Numbered from the stretch's first letter, positions 1 through 5,648 are shown. The stretch is 6,033 bases of DNA from JAJAZB01 sp964244295 (GCA_964244295.1 CAXTIG010000083.1:1-6033), one strand, 5' to 3'. The notes: a model not told the origin generated them from the sequence alone. Numbers and translations: made by a program.

Positions 1-132
1 GCTACCACGCCTTTTTTTGTGCCCTCCATTCAGCCCAAGATTGACGAACCATTGACACTTGATTCTGCCACTCAACTTCAACTTAGGTTGGTTAGCAATT
101 ATCCAAACCTCGTGCAGCCACTCCAAATTGGC

Positions 133-140
133 TATTTTTG
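133..140 (+). promoter_or_regulatory. Possible -7 promoter element of the small membrane protein gene
   Basis: TATTTTTG matches the Bacteroidota -7 consensus TAnnTTTG exactly and lies 41 bases before the chosen ATG at 182. No TTTG or TTG is found at the expected -33 distance, so only half of the promoter is seen. Confidence 0.35.
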
Positions 141-181
141 CGCCACTTTTAGCAAACCCACTCGGCCCTCCCCTCAATTTT

Positions 182-385
182 ATGCAAAACAATTCCCTCA
201 AAAAATTCTTTGGTTCCCTGCTCACCATCCTGGGCGTGGTGGTGGTGTTATTCGCCTGCGTGGCGTTTTTGAAAGACGGCAAACCCGTCCTCGGCCTGAG
301 CGTTTCGCACTGGGAATCGCTCGTGCCCTTCCTCGTCGGGCTAGTTTTTCTGGCTTTCGGGGTGAGTCTGATTAGTAAAAGCTGA
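182..385 (+). CDS. Small two-helix membrane protein of unknown function
   Basis: This encodes a 67-residue protein. The frame is open further upstream, but that extension does not look like protein and would cross the candidate promoter, so the ATG at 182 (MQNNSLKKFF) was chosen. After a short basic N-terminus come a hydrophobic helix at about residues 11-30, a polar loop (KDGKPVLGLSVSHWES) at about 31-46, and a second hydrophobic helix at about 47-64 ending in ISKS. It is therefore probably an inner-membrane hairpin protein with both ends in the cytoplasm. Small proteins of this pattern are recalled as conserved hypotheticals in Cytophagales; no function is known to me. Its last 14 bases overlap the 3' end of the convergent DUF2851 gene. 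It has no catalytic motif. Confidence 0.75.
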   Translation: MQNNSLKKFFGSLLTILGVVVVLFACVAFLKDGKPVLGLSVSHWESLVPFLVGLVFLAFGVSLISKS

Positions 386-1688
386 GTGGTGATTTTTTCA
401 CGTCACCACTCAACAAGTTCACCCCCACCGCGCAGCTCAAACACCGCTTCCGGGCGCAGAAGGTGTTGTGCCATTCGATGGCTCCCTGCGAATCGGCGGC
501 ACTGCGGATGCGCAGGCCGAGGGTTTTCCACTGGTCGGTAAGGTGATTCTTTTCGGCGGGCAGGCCATCGAGCAGGGCGAGGGCGCGGTCAAGGCAACGC
601 GGGTCGGCCCGTTCGTGGGCGTAGGCGGCCAGCAGCGGCGCGGCGGCGTTGATGAGCAGCCCGTCGAGGGCCACGCGGCCCGGTTCGGGCACCGGCCTGG
701 CGGCGGGAACGCCGAAGCGGTAGTGGCTTTGCCAGTACACGGACTGGCCGAGGGGAAGGTTATTTTTCAAAAAATCGAGGGATTCGGTTTGCACGAAGTG
801 CGAAAAAATTCCCGGCAGTCCATCCACCAGATGGGCCAGTTGCGCCAGGCGCACCGTCGGGAAGTTGGCGGGGCGCAGGCGCAAAAACTTCCATTCGTGC
901 GCGCCCAGTACGCGGTCGCTCAGGCCGTATTTTTTTTGGAGAAAATCAAATTCCTGGTGCAGCCGTCGGGTGTAGTCGTCGGGCGGCGCTTCGGGCAGCA
1001 GGCCCGCCGTGCCAAACACGAGGGCTTCGAGTTGGGGGAGGTTGCCCCGGTGTTTTTGCAAAATTTTCAGGGGCAGGGCCTCGGCCAGCCGTCGCATCGG
1101 TTCGGCGTTGAGGTGGAAGCCAAAAGCCACGGCCAGGGTCTGCCAGGCGGTTTCTTCCCAGTCCTGTCCGTTGGCCCGGAGGCGCTCGCTCACCGCTTCG
1201 GCTTTGTCTTCCAACCGCTGCATCAGCGCCTTGTCGAGCATCGAAAGCCGGGTCAGTTCCGGCACACGGGCAAATTGCGACGCGCAAGGAATCACCTCGC
1301 GGCTATCGAGCAGCGCCTGGTAGCGGTGCAGCAGGCGGGCATCGGTGCGCGGAGCCAACGCCAGGGTCGGCACCTCGGTGCCATCGCGGTGTCGCACGAG
1401 GGTGTCGGCTAGCCAGACGACGTGCAGAATCACGTTTTCATAGGCCGCGTCGCGCTCGTGCTGGTGTAAAAACCAGTCGGAGGCGCGGCGGTGAAATTCC
1501 ACGGCCCCGGCCCATTCCACTGCACCAATCAGTACGCGGGCGTTTTGCACGTCGGCTCCGGCGTGGGCGTTTACCTGGCCAGGTTGCAGCACGTGCAGCG
1601 CCTCGCCCTGCTCGGTCCGTAAATCGACGCGGTCAAAAGCCTGAAACTGCCAGAGGTACGCCAGGAAGGCTTCGGGGGGTGGGGACAT
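372..1688 (-). CDS. DUF2851 family protein
   Basis: This is a 438-residue protein of the Bacteroidota-typical DUF2851 family, whose function is unknown. Family landmarks are visible in order: YLWQFQAF (11-18), a GADVQNARVLIG...EWAGAVEFH block (44-66, usually GPDF..A......W.GNVEIH), SDW..H.H and AYENVILHVVW (70-92), IPC (133-135), RPANFPTVRLAQLA (272-285), the late LLINAAAPLLAAYA segment (344-357), and a cysteine-rich tail C411-x4-C416-x2-C419 that could hold a metal. Length is normal for the family. The ATG at 1688 (MSPPPEAFLAYLWQF) was chosen because homology begins there. The frame stays open 31 codons further, but those lie inside an inverted repeat. The D...VE-x-H...LHVV pattern resembles a nuclease-like core, which is inference only. 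The gene follows pyrF with a 105-bp spacer and may be cotranscribed with it. Confidence 0.9.
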   Translation of the reverse strand: MSPPPEAFLAYLWQFQAFDRVDLRTEQGEALHVLQPGQVNAHAGADVQNARVLIGAVEWAGAVEFHRRASDWFLHQHERDAAYENVILHVVWLADTLVRHRDGTEVPTLALAPRTDARLLHRYQALLDSREVIPCASQFARVPELTRLSMLDKALMQRLEDKAEAVSERLRANGQDWEETAWQTLAVAFGFHLNAEPMRRLAEALPLKILQKHRGNLPQLEALVFGTAGLLPEAPPDDYTRRLHQEFDFLQKKYGLSDRVLGAHEWKFLRLRPANFPTVRLAQLAHLVDGLPGIFSHFVQTESLDFLKNNLPLGQSVYWQSHYRFGVPAARPVPEPGRVALDGLLINAAAPLLAAYAHERADPRCLDRALALLDGLPAEKNHLTDQWKTLGLRIRSAADSQGAIEWHNTFCARKRCLSCAVGVNLLSGDVKKSPLSFY

Positions 1689-1690
1689 GG

Positions 1691-1786
1691 GAAATGTGAA
1701 GGGAGAATTGTGAAATGTGAATGAAAGGCAGCCGATTGTGCCGGTTTGACTTTCATTCACATTTCGCAATTCTCCCTTCACATTTC
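1691..1786. repeat. Long inverted repeat (37-bp arms) between pyrF and the DUF2851 gene
   Basis: The left arm at 1691-1727 and the right arm at 1750-1786 are reverse complements over 37 positions with one mismatch (T1711 against G1766), around a 22-base centre. Each arm contains GAAATGTGAA twice with a 21-bp period (1691-1700 and 1712-1721, inverted at 1756-1765 and 1777-1786). The element fills 96 of the 105 bases between the pyrF stop and the DUF2851 start, ending two bases before that ATG. There is no T-tract on either side, so it is not a classic intrinsic terminator. It may be a small non-autonomous repeat, an mRNA-stabilising or translation-blocking hairpin, or a multi-site operator. 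Confidence 0.9.
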
Positions 1787-1793
1787 GACTTTC

Positions 1794-2714
1794 TCAAGCC
1801 GGTAAATAAGTTTCCAGGTATCCCGCCATTTCCTCTTGCATTCGCTGCGCTTCGGTTCCGGCGGCTTCGGCGAAATCGTCGCCCGCCGAGGCGTAGAGAA
1901 TCGAGCGGGAGGCGTTGATAAGCAGGCCGCATTGCGCGGTCATGCCGTATTTTGAAACGGCTTCGAGGCTGCCGCCCTGCGCGCCCACGCCGGGAACGAG
2001 CAGAAAATGGTCGGGGGCGAGCTGGCGGATGTACGCAAACTCGTTGGCCTGAGTTGCGCCCACGACGAACATCAACTGGTCGGGAGTGGCCCAGGTTTGG
2101 GCGGACTTGATGACCATCTCGAACAAACACTTCGTAGCGAACAGCGGTGGCCCGACAGCGCTTTTTATAGTGGGGTCGGAGGGATCAAACAGTTTGGCGA
2201 TTTCTGAATCGGGCTCTATTTCGACCACCGCCTGTGCTTTTTGAAAATCCGCGCTACCCGGATTGGAAGTTAGCGCCAACAGAATCACCCACTTCCCCGG
2301 AAATTCCAGAAAGGGCATCACCGAATCGCGGCCCATGTACGGAGCTACGGTCACGGAGTCGAAGTCGAGACCGGCGGCAGTTTTATCGAAAAAAGCGCGG
2401 GCGTACAGCCCGGAGGTATTGCCGATGTCGCCGCGCTTGGCATCGGCGATGGTGAAGCAGTCTTTCGGGATGTACTCTAGCGTGCGCTGGAGGCTTTCCC
2501 AACCGCGCGGCCCCTGGGCTTCGTAAAAGGCCAGGTTGGGTTTGTAGGCCACGGCGTAGGGCGCGGTGGCGTCGATGATGCGGCGGTTGAAGGCAAAAAC
2601 CGGGTCGGGTTCGTGCCGCACGGCGGCGGGCAATAGGCGTGGGTCGGTGTCGAGGCCTACGCAGAGGTAGGAACGTTTGAACTGAATTTGGGCGAAAAGC
2701 TCGGAGCGGGTCAA
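1794..2714 (-). CDS. pyrF: Orotidine 5'-phosphate decarboxylase (long type)
   Basis: This 306-residue enzyme decarboxylates OMP to UMP, the last step of de novo pyrimidine synthesis, in the cytoplasm. It belongs to the long PyrF subfamily. Motifs are LCVGLDTD (17-24), YKPNLAFYEAQG (57-68), the catalytic DAKRGDIGNTS (91-101, with D91, K93 and D96), PYMGRDSVMPFL (125-136), LTSNPGSADFQ (148-158), VGATQ (218-222), LVPGVGAQGGSL (239-250) and LLINASRSILYA (264-275), so the active site is intact. The start is a TTG: an in-frame stop lies a few codons upstream and the next in-frame ATG is far inside the protein, while MTRSELFAQI aligns with the usual family N-terminus. Residues about 161-193 look like an insertion relative to the family as remembered. 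It is divergent from rfbC; no clear promoter was found for it. Confidence 0.96.
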   Translation of the reverse strand: MTRSELFAQIQFKRSYLCVGLDTDPRLLPAAVRHEPDPVFAFNRRIIDATAPYAVAYKPNLAFYEAQGPRGWESLQRTLEYIPKDCFTIADAKRGDIGNTSGLYARAFFDKTAAGLDFDSVTVAPYMGRDSVMPFLEFPGKWVILLALTSNPGSADFQKAQAVVEIEPDSEIAKLFDPSDPTIKSAVGPPLFATKCLFEMVIKSAQTWATPDQLMFVVGATQANEFAYIRQLAPDHFLLVPGVGAQGGSLEAVSKYGMTAQCGLLINASRSILYASAGDDFAEAAGTEAQRMQEEMAGYLETYLPA

Positions 2715-3089
2715 GGAAAGTTTAAGGTTTTAGGGTTGAAGGGGATTCGTTTTTTCGTTTCCATTTATTTTTAGAATAAATCCTACCCGGTAAACAGAAT
2801 TAGATTACGAATAAAAATCGACCGGGTTAGAATTTATGGTTTTGAAAATCAACCGGTTGGCTTGCTTTGGTTTTTATTAGTCATTTCCAAACTCATTTTA
2901 GCCGGGGGCCTATTTTCCGTACCTAATCAATCACAAACCACCACTAAAAAACCGAAAACCGCAACCGGAAAACCACCTTCCCGCCGCCGGAAAAGTTTTT
3001 GAGGATTGGAGAATTGACCTATTTTTGCGTTAGCCTTGCCTCAATTTAAGCGCTTTTTCCGCCTGCTCATTCCTAACCTTCTTCCGTTC
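2715..3089. other. Divergent pyrF/rfbC intergenic region
   Basis: This 375-bp AT-rich spacer shows no coding potential. It holds the rfbC promoter at its right end and presumably the pyrF promoter, although no TAnnTTTG was found in the pyrF direction. Small symmetric elements are present: a 7-bp AT-only stem (2763-2769 with 2775-2781), an inverted pair ACCCGGT/ACCGGGT (2785-2791 and 2821-2827), a near-direct repeat AAAATC(G/A)ACCGG (2814-2825 and 2845-2856), and the perfect palindrome CAACCGGTTG (2850-2859). Any of these could be operators; none is assigned. Confidence 0.6.
2998..3027 (+). promoter_or_regulatory. Bacteroidota-type promoter of rfbC
   Basis: TTTG at 2998-3001, an 18-base spacer and TATTTTTG at 3020-3027 match the consensus TTTG-N17-19-TAnnTTTG at every defined position. 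Transcription would begin near 3033, giving a leader of about 55 bases before the ATG at 3090. This also argues against the TTG start at 3036. Confidence 0.75.
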
Positions 3090-3644
3090 ATGGAATTTAA
3101 AGCCACTCCCCTCGCCGGATTAATTGAAATTATTCCCCGCCTGTTTGAAGATGAACGCGGCTTGTTTTACGAATCGTACAATTACCGCGTTTTCGCCGAG
3201 AATGGCCTGACGATGGAGCTGTTGCAAGACAACCAGTCGTGGTCACGGCAAGGCGTGTTGCGCGGGCTGCACCTGCAACACGCGCCCTACGCCCAGGGCA
3301 AACTGGTGCGCTGCGTGACGGGCCGCGTGCTCGACGTGGCCGTGGACGTCCGCCCGGAGTCGCCCACCTTCGGGCAGTACGAAACCGTGCTGCTCGACAG
3401 TGCCATAGGCAATATGCTCTACCTGCCCGAAGGCTTCGCCCACGGCTTCGTGGCGCTCGAAGACGCGACATTCGTGTACAAATGCACGAATTTTTACCAT
3501 AAAAAATCCGAAGCGGGCATCCGCTGGGACGACCCCGAACTGGGCATCAACTGGGGCATCCGCGAACCCCTCGTTTCGGCCAAAGACCAACTGTTGCCCT
3601 CCTTCGCCGAATTCCGGCAGCAACTGGTTTCCCAGCCCGTTTAA
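3090..3644 (+). CDS. rfbC: dTDP-4-dehydrorhamnose 3,5-epimerase
   Basis: This 184-residue cupin enzyme (also called RmlC) epimerises C3 and C5 of dTDP-4-keto-6-deoxyglucose, the third step of dTDP-L-rhamnose synthesis for cell-surface polysaccharide; it is cytoplasmic. Visible motifs are DERGLFYESYN (21-31), QDNQS (46-50), GVLRGLHLQ (55-63) with the expected catalytic His61, GKLVRC (70-75), VLDVAVDVR (80-88), LYLPEGFAHGF (110-120), YKCTNFY (130-136) and RWDDPELGINW (145-155) with the conserved aspartates. Family members usually have HYQ or HFQ at 61-63; HLQ is a mild variant. The ATG at 3090 (MEFKATPLAG) was chosen because it gives the normal family length and N-terminus; a TTG at 3036 would sit almost on the predicted transcript start. 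None of rfbA, rfbB or rfbD lies beside it. Confidence 0.95.
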   Translation: MEFKATPLAGLIEIIPRLFEDERGLFYESYNYRVFAENGLTMELLQDNQSWSRQGVLRGLHLQHAPYAQGKLVRCVTGRVLDVAVDVRPESPTFGQYETVLLDSAIGNMLYLPEGFAHGFVALEDATFVYKCTNFYHKKSEAGIRWDDPELGINWGIREPLVSAKDQLLPSFAEFRQQLVSQPV

Positions 3645-3816
3645 GTAGTAAGCGGTGATTGGATTACCGGGCGAGGGGAATTTCAAAGCAAAATTCCACT
3701 TGTAGTTACTCACCCAGGGGCCCAGTTCTCTTTGCAAGAGAAAATCAGGCCGGGCAAACCCGATGCCAATCATTCTGTACGCGGTGGTGATGCAACGATT
3801 CCAGGTTTAGATCTGG

Positions 3817-3850
3817 TGAAAAATGCGGCTCTCGCGGGCCGCATTTTTCA
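3817..3850 (+). terminator. Strong stem-loop terminator downstream of rfbC
   Basis: A perfect 13-bp stem (3817-3829 pairs with 3838-3850) encloses an 8-base loop. The upper stem is GC-rich (TGCGGC/GCCGCA) and the lower part is A5/T5, so the plus-strand RNA ends in ATTTTTCA, as in an intrinsic terminator. It lies about 170 bases after the rfbC stop and isolates the following gene. The A/T symmetry means it could also work in the other direction. Confidence 0.75.
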
Positions 3851-3953
3851 TGGTATCGCCCCTCGGCCTGTGGCAATCTGCACACTCAGAGTCTGTTGGT
3901 TCGTTGGTAGGTTTCGATTTGGTTCGGAGGTGAGAAAGAGCAGGGAGGAAGAT

Positions 3954-3984
3954 TTTGAAATCCGGCCTGGGGCCTGTGTTTTTG
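3954..3984 (+). promoter_or_regulatory. Candidate promoter of the PHP-domain gene
   Basis: TTTG at 3954-3957, a 19-base spacer and TGTTTTTG at 3977-3984 fit the Bacteroidota pattern with one mismatch (TG in place of TA). A start near 3990 would leave a leader of about 45 bases containing the palindrome GGGCAATTGCCC at 4006-4017. Confidence 0.5.
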
Positions 3985-4036
3985 GTACGATTCTGGCTTA
4001 AGATCGGGCAATTGCCCCACACGGCCCCTTAAACGC

Positions 4037-4795
4037 ATGGTAACATCACTACTTCCCCAGAAAAAAAATGACCGGTCCCGCTCCACGGCACCGCTCGGGG
4101 TAGACGTCAACGCACACGTCTTGCCTGGTCTCGACAACGGGGCCGAAACCGAGGCCGAGGGCCTGCGCATTCTGACCCGAATGCAGGACATGGGCTACCG
4201 CAAGCTCATCGCCACCCCGCACGTGATGCAGGCCTTCTACCCGGTCACGCCCGAACGCATCCAGACCCAACTCGGGCGAATGCGCCAACTGGCCCTGGCC
4301 CAGGGCTTGCACATCGCCCTCGAAGCCGCCGCCCAGTATTACCTCGACGATGGCTTGCTCCAGCAACTCCGCCAGCGCCGCCCGCTGCTGTGTTTCGTGC
4401 CCCGGCAGGCCAACATCCGCTACCTGCTTTTCGAGACCTCGTTTGTGATGCTGCCCGCCGACCTCCTCGAAGCCGTCGAATTGATGGTAAAACAAGGGTA
4501 CACGCCGGTATTGGCTCATCCCGAGCGCTGCCTCTACCTGCAAAAAGACCCCGAACTGGTTCACGAACTCCACCGCCGCAACGTGCTCTTCCAGGTCAAC
4601 ACCAACTCGCTGACGGGTTACTACTCCCGCAACGCCCAGCGCATGGCCGAATGGCTGATTGAAAACAACCTCGTGTATTTCCTCGGCTCCGACTGCCACC
4701 GTCCCGAACAACTCGACGTACTCGACGTAGCCGCTGAACTACCCCACTACCGCGAAGCGATTCGGATGGGGTTGTTGAATAACACGCTTTTGTAA
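4037..4795 (+). CDS. YwqE/CpsB-like PHP-domain protein with altered metal ligands
   Basis: This 252-residue PHP-fold protein resembles the manganese-dependent tyrosine-phosphatase family CpsB/CapC/YwqE, which in other bacteria dephosphorylates the tyrosine kinase controlling polysaccharide export. Family landmarks: GVDVNAHVLPGLDNG (21-35), KLIATPHVM (56-64), AAAQYYLDD (97-105), LLFETSF (130-136), GYTPVLAHPER (154-164), FQVNTNSLTGYYS (185-197) and FLGSDCH (215-221). Ligands H27, H62, E133, H161, D219 and H221 are present. The first His of DxHxH is Asn25, the Glu of AAEYY is Gln100, and DDG is DNG (33-35). Activity is therefore doubtful; it may be an inactive or regulatory paralogue. The start is the ATG at 4037, about 22 residues before the DxHxH-like motif. 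A run of eight A (4061-4068) lies early in the gene. No kinase or export gene is in the window. Confidence 0.88.
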   Translation: MVTSLLPQKKNDRSRSTAPLGVDVNAHVLPGLDNGAETEAEGLRILTRMQDMGYRKLIATPHVMQAFYPVTPERIQTQLGRMRQLALAQGLHIALEAAAQYYLDDGLLQQLRQRRPLLCFVPRQANIRYLLFETSFVMLPADLLEAVELMVKQGYTPVLAHPERCLYLQKDPELVHELHRRNVLFQVNTNSLTGYYSRNAQRMAEWLIENNLVYFLGSDCHRPEQLDVLDVAAELPHYREAIRMGLLNNTLL

Positions 4796-4799
4796 GGGA

Positions 4800-4832
4800 A
4801 ACCGGTCACGGTGGATAAACATCAACCGGTCA
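4800..4832. repeat. Short direct repeat between convergent genes
   Basis: AACCGGTCA occurs at 4800-4808 and again at 4824-4832, a 24-bp period, in the 42-bp gap between the convergent stop codons at 4795 and 4838. ACCGGT is itself palindromic. No hairpin with a T-tract was found here, so there is no evident intrinsic terminator. Confidence 0.5.
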
Positions 4833-4837
4833 AGGGT

Positions 4838-5473
4838 TTACCCGACTAGTTCGGCCACGGTGTTTTTCAGGGAAATCAAGGCTTTCAGGATGTCGGACAA
4901 ATCGTCGGTGAGGGCTGAAAAGGCCGGACTGATGGCATACTCCGTTCCATCCAGCACCAGGAACCGCCAGTTTTCACCAACTACGTAACAGCCGTAAAGC
5001 GGGTGTGTGTGCCCGGTATTGAGCGCCTGCCCGACCAGCATCGCGGCCAGGGCCTGGGCCGCCGGGTCGCCGTTGGGGTCTTTTTCTTTTTTGTATTCCT
5101 GAAAAGCGAAGTACGGAATTTCCGGCTCGCGGTAGCCGGAGGCGACCATGCCATCGGGCTTGCCGGTCAGAAAAAAACCGTTTACGCGGGCGGAAATCTG
5201 TCGTTGGGCGAAGAGGTTGTAACGCTGGGACGAAATTTCGGCCAATGTAAAAATGGGGCCGATGAAGTTCAGCGAAAGTTCCTGCTCATTCCAGCCGAGC
5301 ACGTTCAGCGTCAGGAGGGAGCGTAAGTGCTGGAGGGATTCAAGCTGGAACGAACTGAGTTCAACGGGCTGACTCAACCAGGATGACAAAGCGGGAGGGC
5401 TGAACACTTGCCGCAAGCCGAACAGCTTGTCCAGGCTCGTCAGGGTGCATTGCTGAAAGTAAATCGTTTCCAT
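4838..5473 (-). CDS. PD-(D/E)XK nuclease-like protein of unknown role
   Basis: This 211-residue protein resembles a family of conserved hypotheticals often present as several paralogues in Bacteroidota genomes (recalled, not checked). It has a helical N-terminal half with LDKLFGLRQVF (14-24), LESLQHLRSLL (44-54) and WNEQELSLNFIGPIF (61-75). This is followed by a restriction-like core: RQISARVNGFFLTGKPDGMVA (91-111) with D107, FQEYKKEKD (124-132) with E126-x-K128, then DPAAQALAAMLVGQALN (136-152) and YGCYVVGENWRFLVLDG (160-176). D107, E126 and K128 fit the PD-(D/E)XK catalytic pattern, so nuclease chemistry is possible but the substrate is unknown. The ATG at 5473 (METIYFQQ) was chosen; the upstream open extension runs into the hairpin repeat. 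It converges on the PHP gene and is apparently monocistronic. Confidence 0.82.
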   Translation of the reverse strand: METIYFQQCTLTSLDKLFGLRQVFSPPALSSWLSQPVELSSFQLESLQHLRSLLTLNVLGWNEQELSLNFIGPIFTLAEISSQRYNLFAQRQISARVNGFFLTGKPDGMVASGYREPEIPYFAFQEYKKEKDPNGDPAAQALAAMLVGQALNTGHTHPLYGCYVVGENWRFLVLDGTEYAISPAFSALTDDLSDILKALISLKNTVAELVG

Positions 5474-5494
5474 CGCGGGCGATTCGGGTGCGGC

Positions 5495-5502
5495 CAAAGG
5501 TA
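5495..5502 (-). promoter_or_regulatory. Possible -7 element of the PD-(D/E)XK-like gene
   Basis: On the minus strand TACCTTTG (5502 to 5495) matches TAnnTTTG exactly and lies 21 bases before the ATG at 5473, implying a very short leader. No TTG is present at the -33 distance. Confidence 0.35.
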
Positions 5503-5558
5503 CGTAAATGCCCGGAGGGTTGAGGGTGCGATGAGGTTTCGGGAAACCATAAAATGCG

Positions 5559-5629
5559 GCGGATGTCACGCTGAGCGGAGTCGAAGCGCAACGCCGCCAC
5601 GCTTCGACTCCGCTCAGCGTGACATCCGC
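5559..5629. repeat. Perfect 30-bp-arm hairpin repeat (dispersed-repeat type)
   Basis: Arms at 5559-5588 and 5600-5629 are perfect reverse complements over 30 bp around an 11-base loop (CAACGCCGCCA). The arm carries the core CTGAGCGGAGTCGAAG, a sequence I recall as a dispersed intergenic motif in Bacteroidota and other phyla. It stands between the remnant dehydrogenase gene and the PD-(D/E)XK-like gene, both on the minus strand, so it may end or stabilise the upstream transcript. REP-like or MITE-like origin is inferred; no transposase is nearby. Confidence 0.9.
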
Positions 5630-5648
5630 ACGCAAAAAATCAAGCCCT

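Larger units (their letters stand above)
3645..4036. other. Spacer between rfbC and the PHP-domain gene
   Basis: These 392 bases have no convincing gene. Small hairpins occur in series: GGAATTT/AAATTCC (3677-3683 with 3691-3697), TTCTCTT/AAGAGAA (3726-3732 with 3736-3742), and CGGG/CCCG around a CAAA loop (3751-3762). They are followed by the strong terminator at 3817-3850, a candidate promoter (3954-3984) and the perfect palindrome GGGCAATTGCCC (4006-4017) 19 bases before the next start codon. Open frames crossing here on either strand do not resemble protein. Confidence 0.6.

Noticed and set aside
1..29. Possible first codons of a minus-strand gene (ATG at 29, reading MEGTKKGVV) leaving the left edge
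   Set aside because: Only nine codons are visible, and the upstream promoter match (CAAA at 104-107, TCAACTTA at 78-85 on the plus strand) is imperfect; this is too little to call a gene.
468..1412. Long plus-strand open frame (314 codons) opposite the DUF2851 gene
   Set aside because: It is antisense to a clear family protein, and its product is rich in G, Q, R and A with no recognisable domain; it is a by-product of GC-rich third positions.
3036..3089. N-terminal extension of RfbC from a TTG at 3036
   Set aside because: It would start within a few bases of the predicted transcript start and adds 18 residues absent from the family; the ATG at 3090 gives the normal length.
3243..3773. Minus-strand open frame starting in the spacer after rfbC
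   Set aside because: Most of it is antisense to rfbC. The first 45 or so residues from the spacer look unusually protein-like (WVSNYKWNFALKFPSPGNP) but match nothing I recognise, and no promoter was found.
3732..4001. Plus-strand open frame of 89 codons in the rfbC-PHP spacer
   Set aside because: It runs through the terminator hairpin and the candidate promoter, and its composition is not protein-like.
4049..4711. Minus-strand open frame (220 codons) opposite the PHP gene
   Set aside because: It is a mirror of the PHP coding region with no family motif.
5535..5548. Small hairpin GGTTTCGGGAAACC upstream of the PD-(D/E)XK-like gene
   Set aside because: It has a five- or six-bp stem, no T-tract, and lies upstream of the candidate promoter; this is within chance expectation.
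5474..5635. 54-residue N-terminal extension of the PD-(D/E)XK-like protein
   Set aside because: The extension translates the hairpin repeat and the candidate promoter region, and family homology begins at METIYFQQ.
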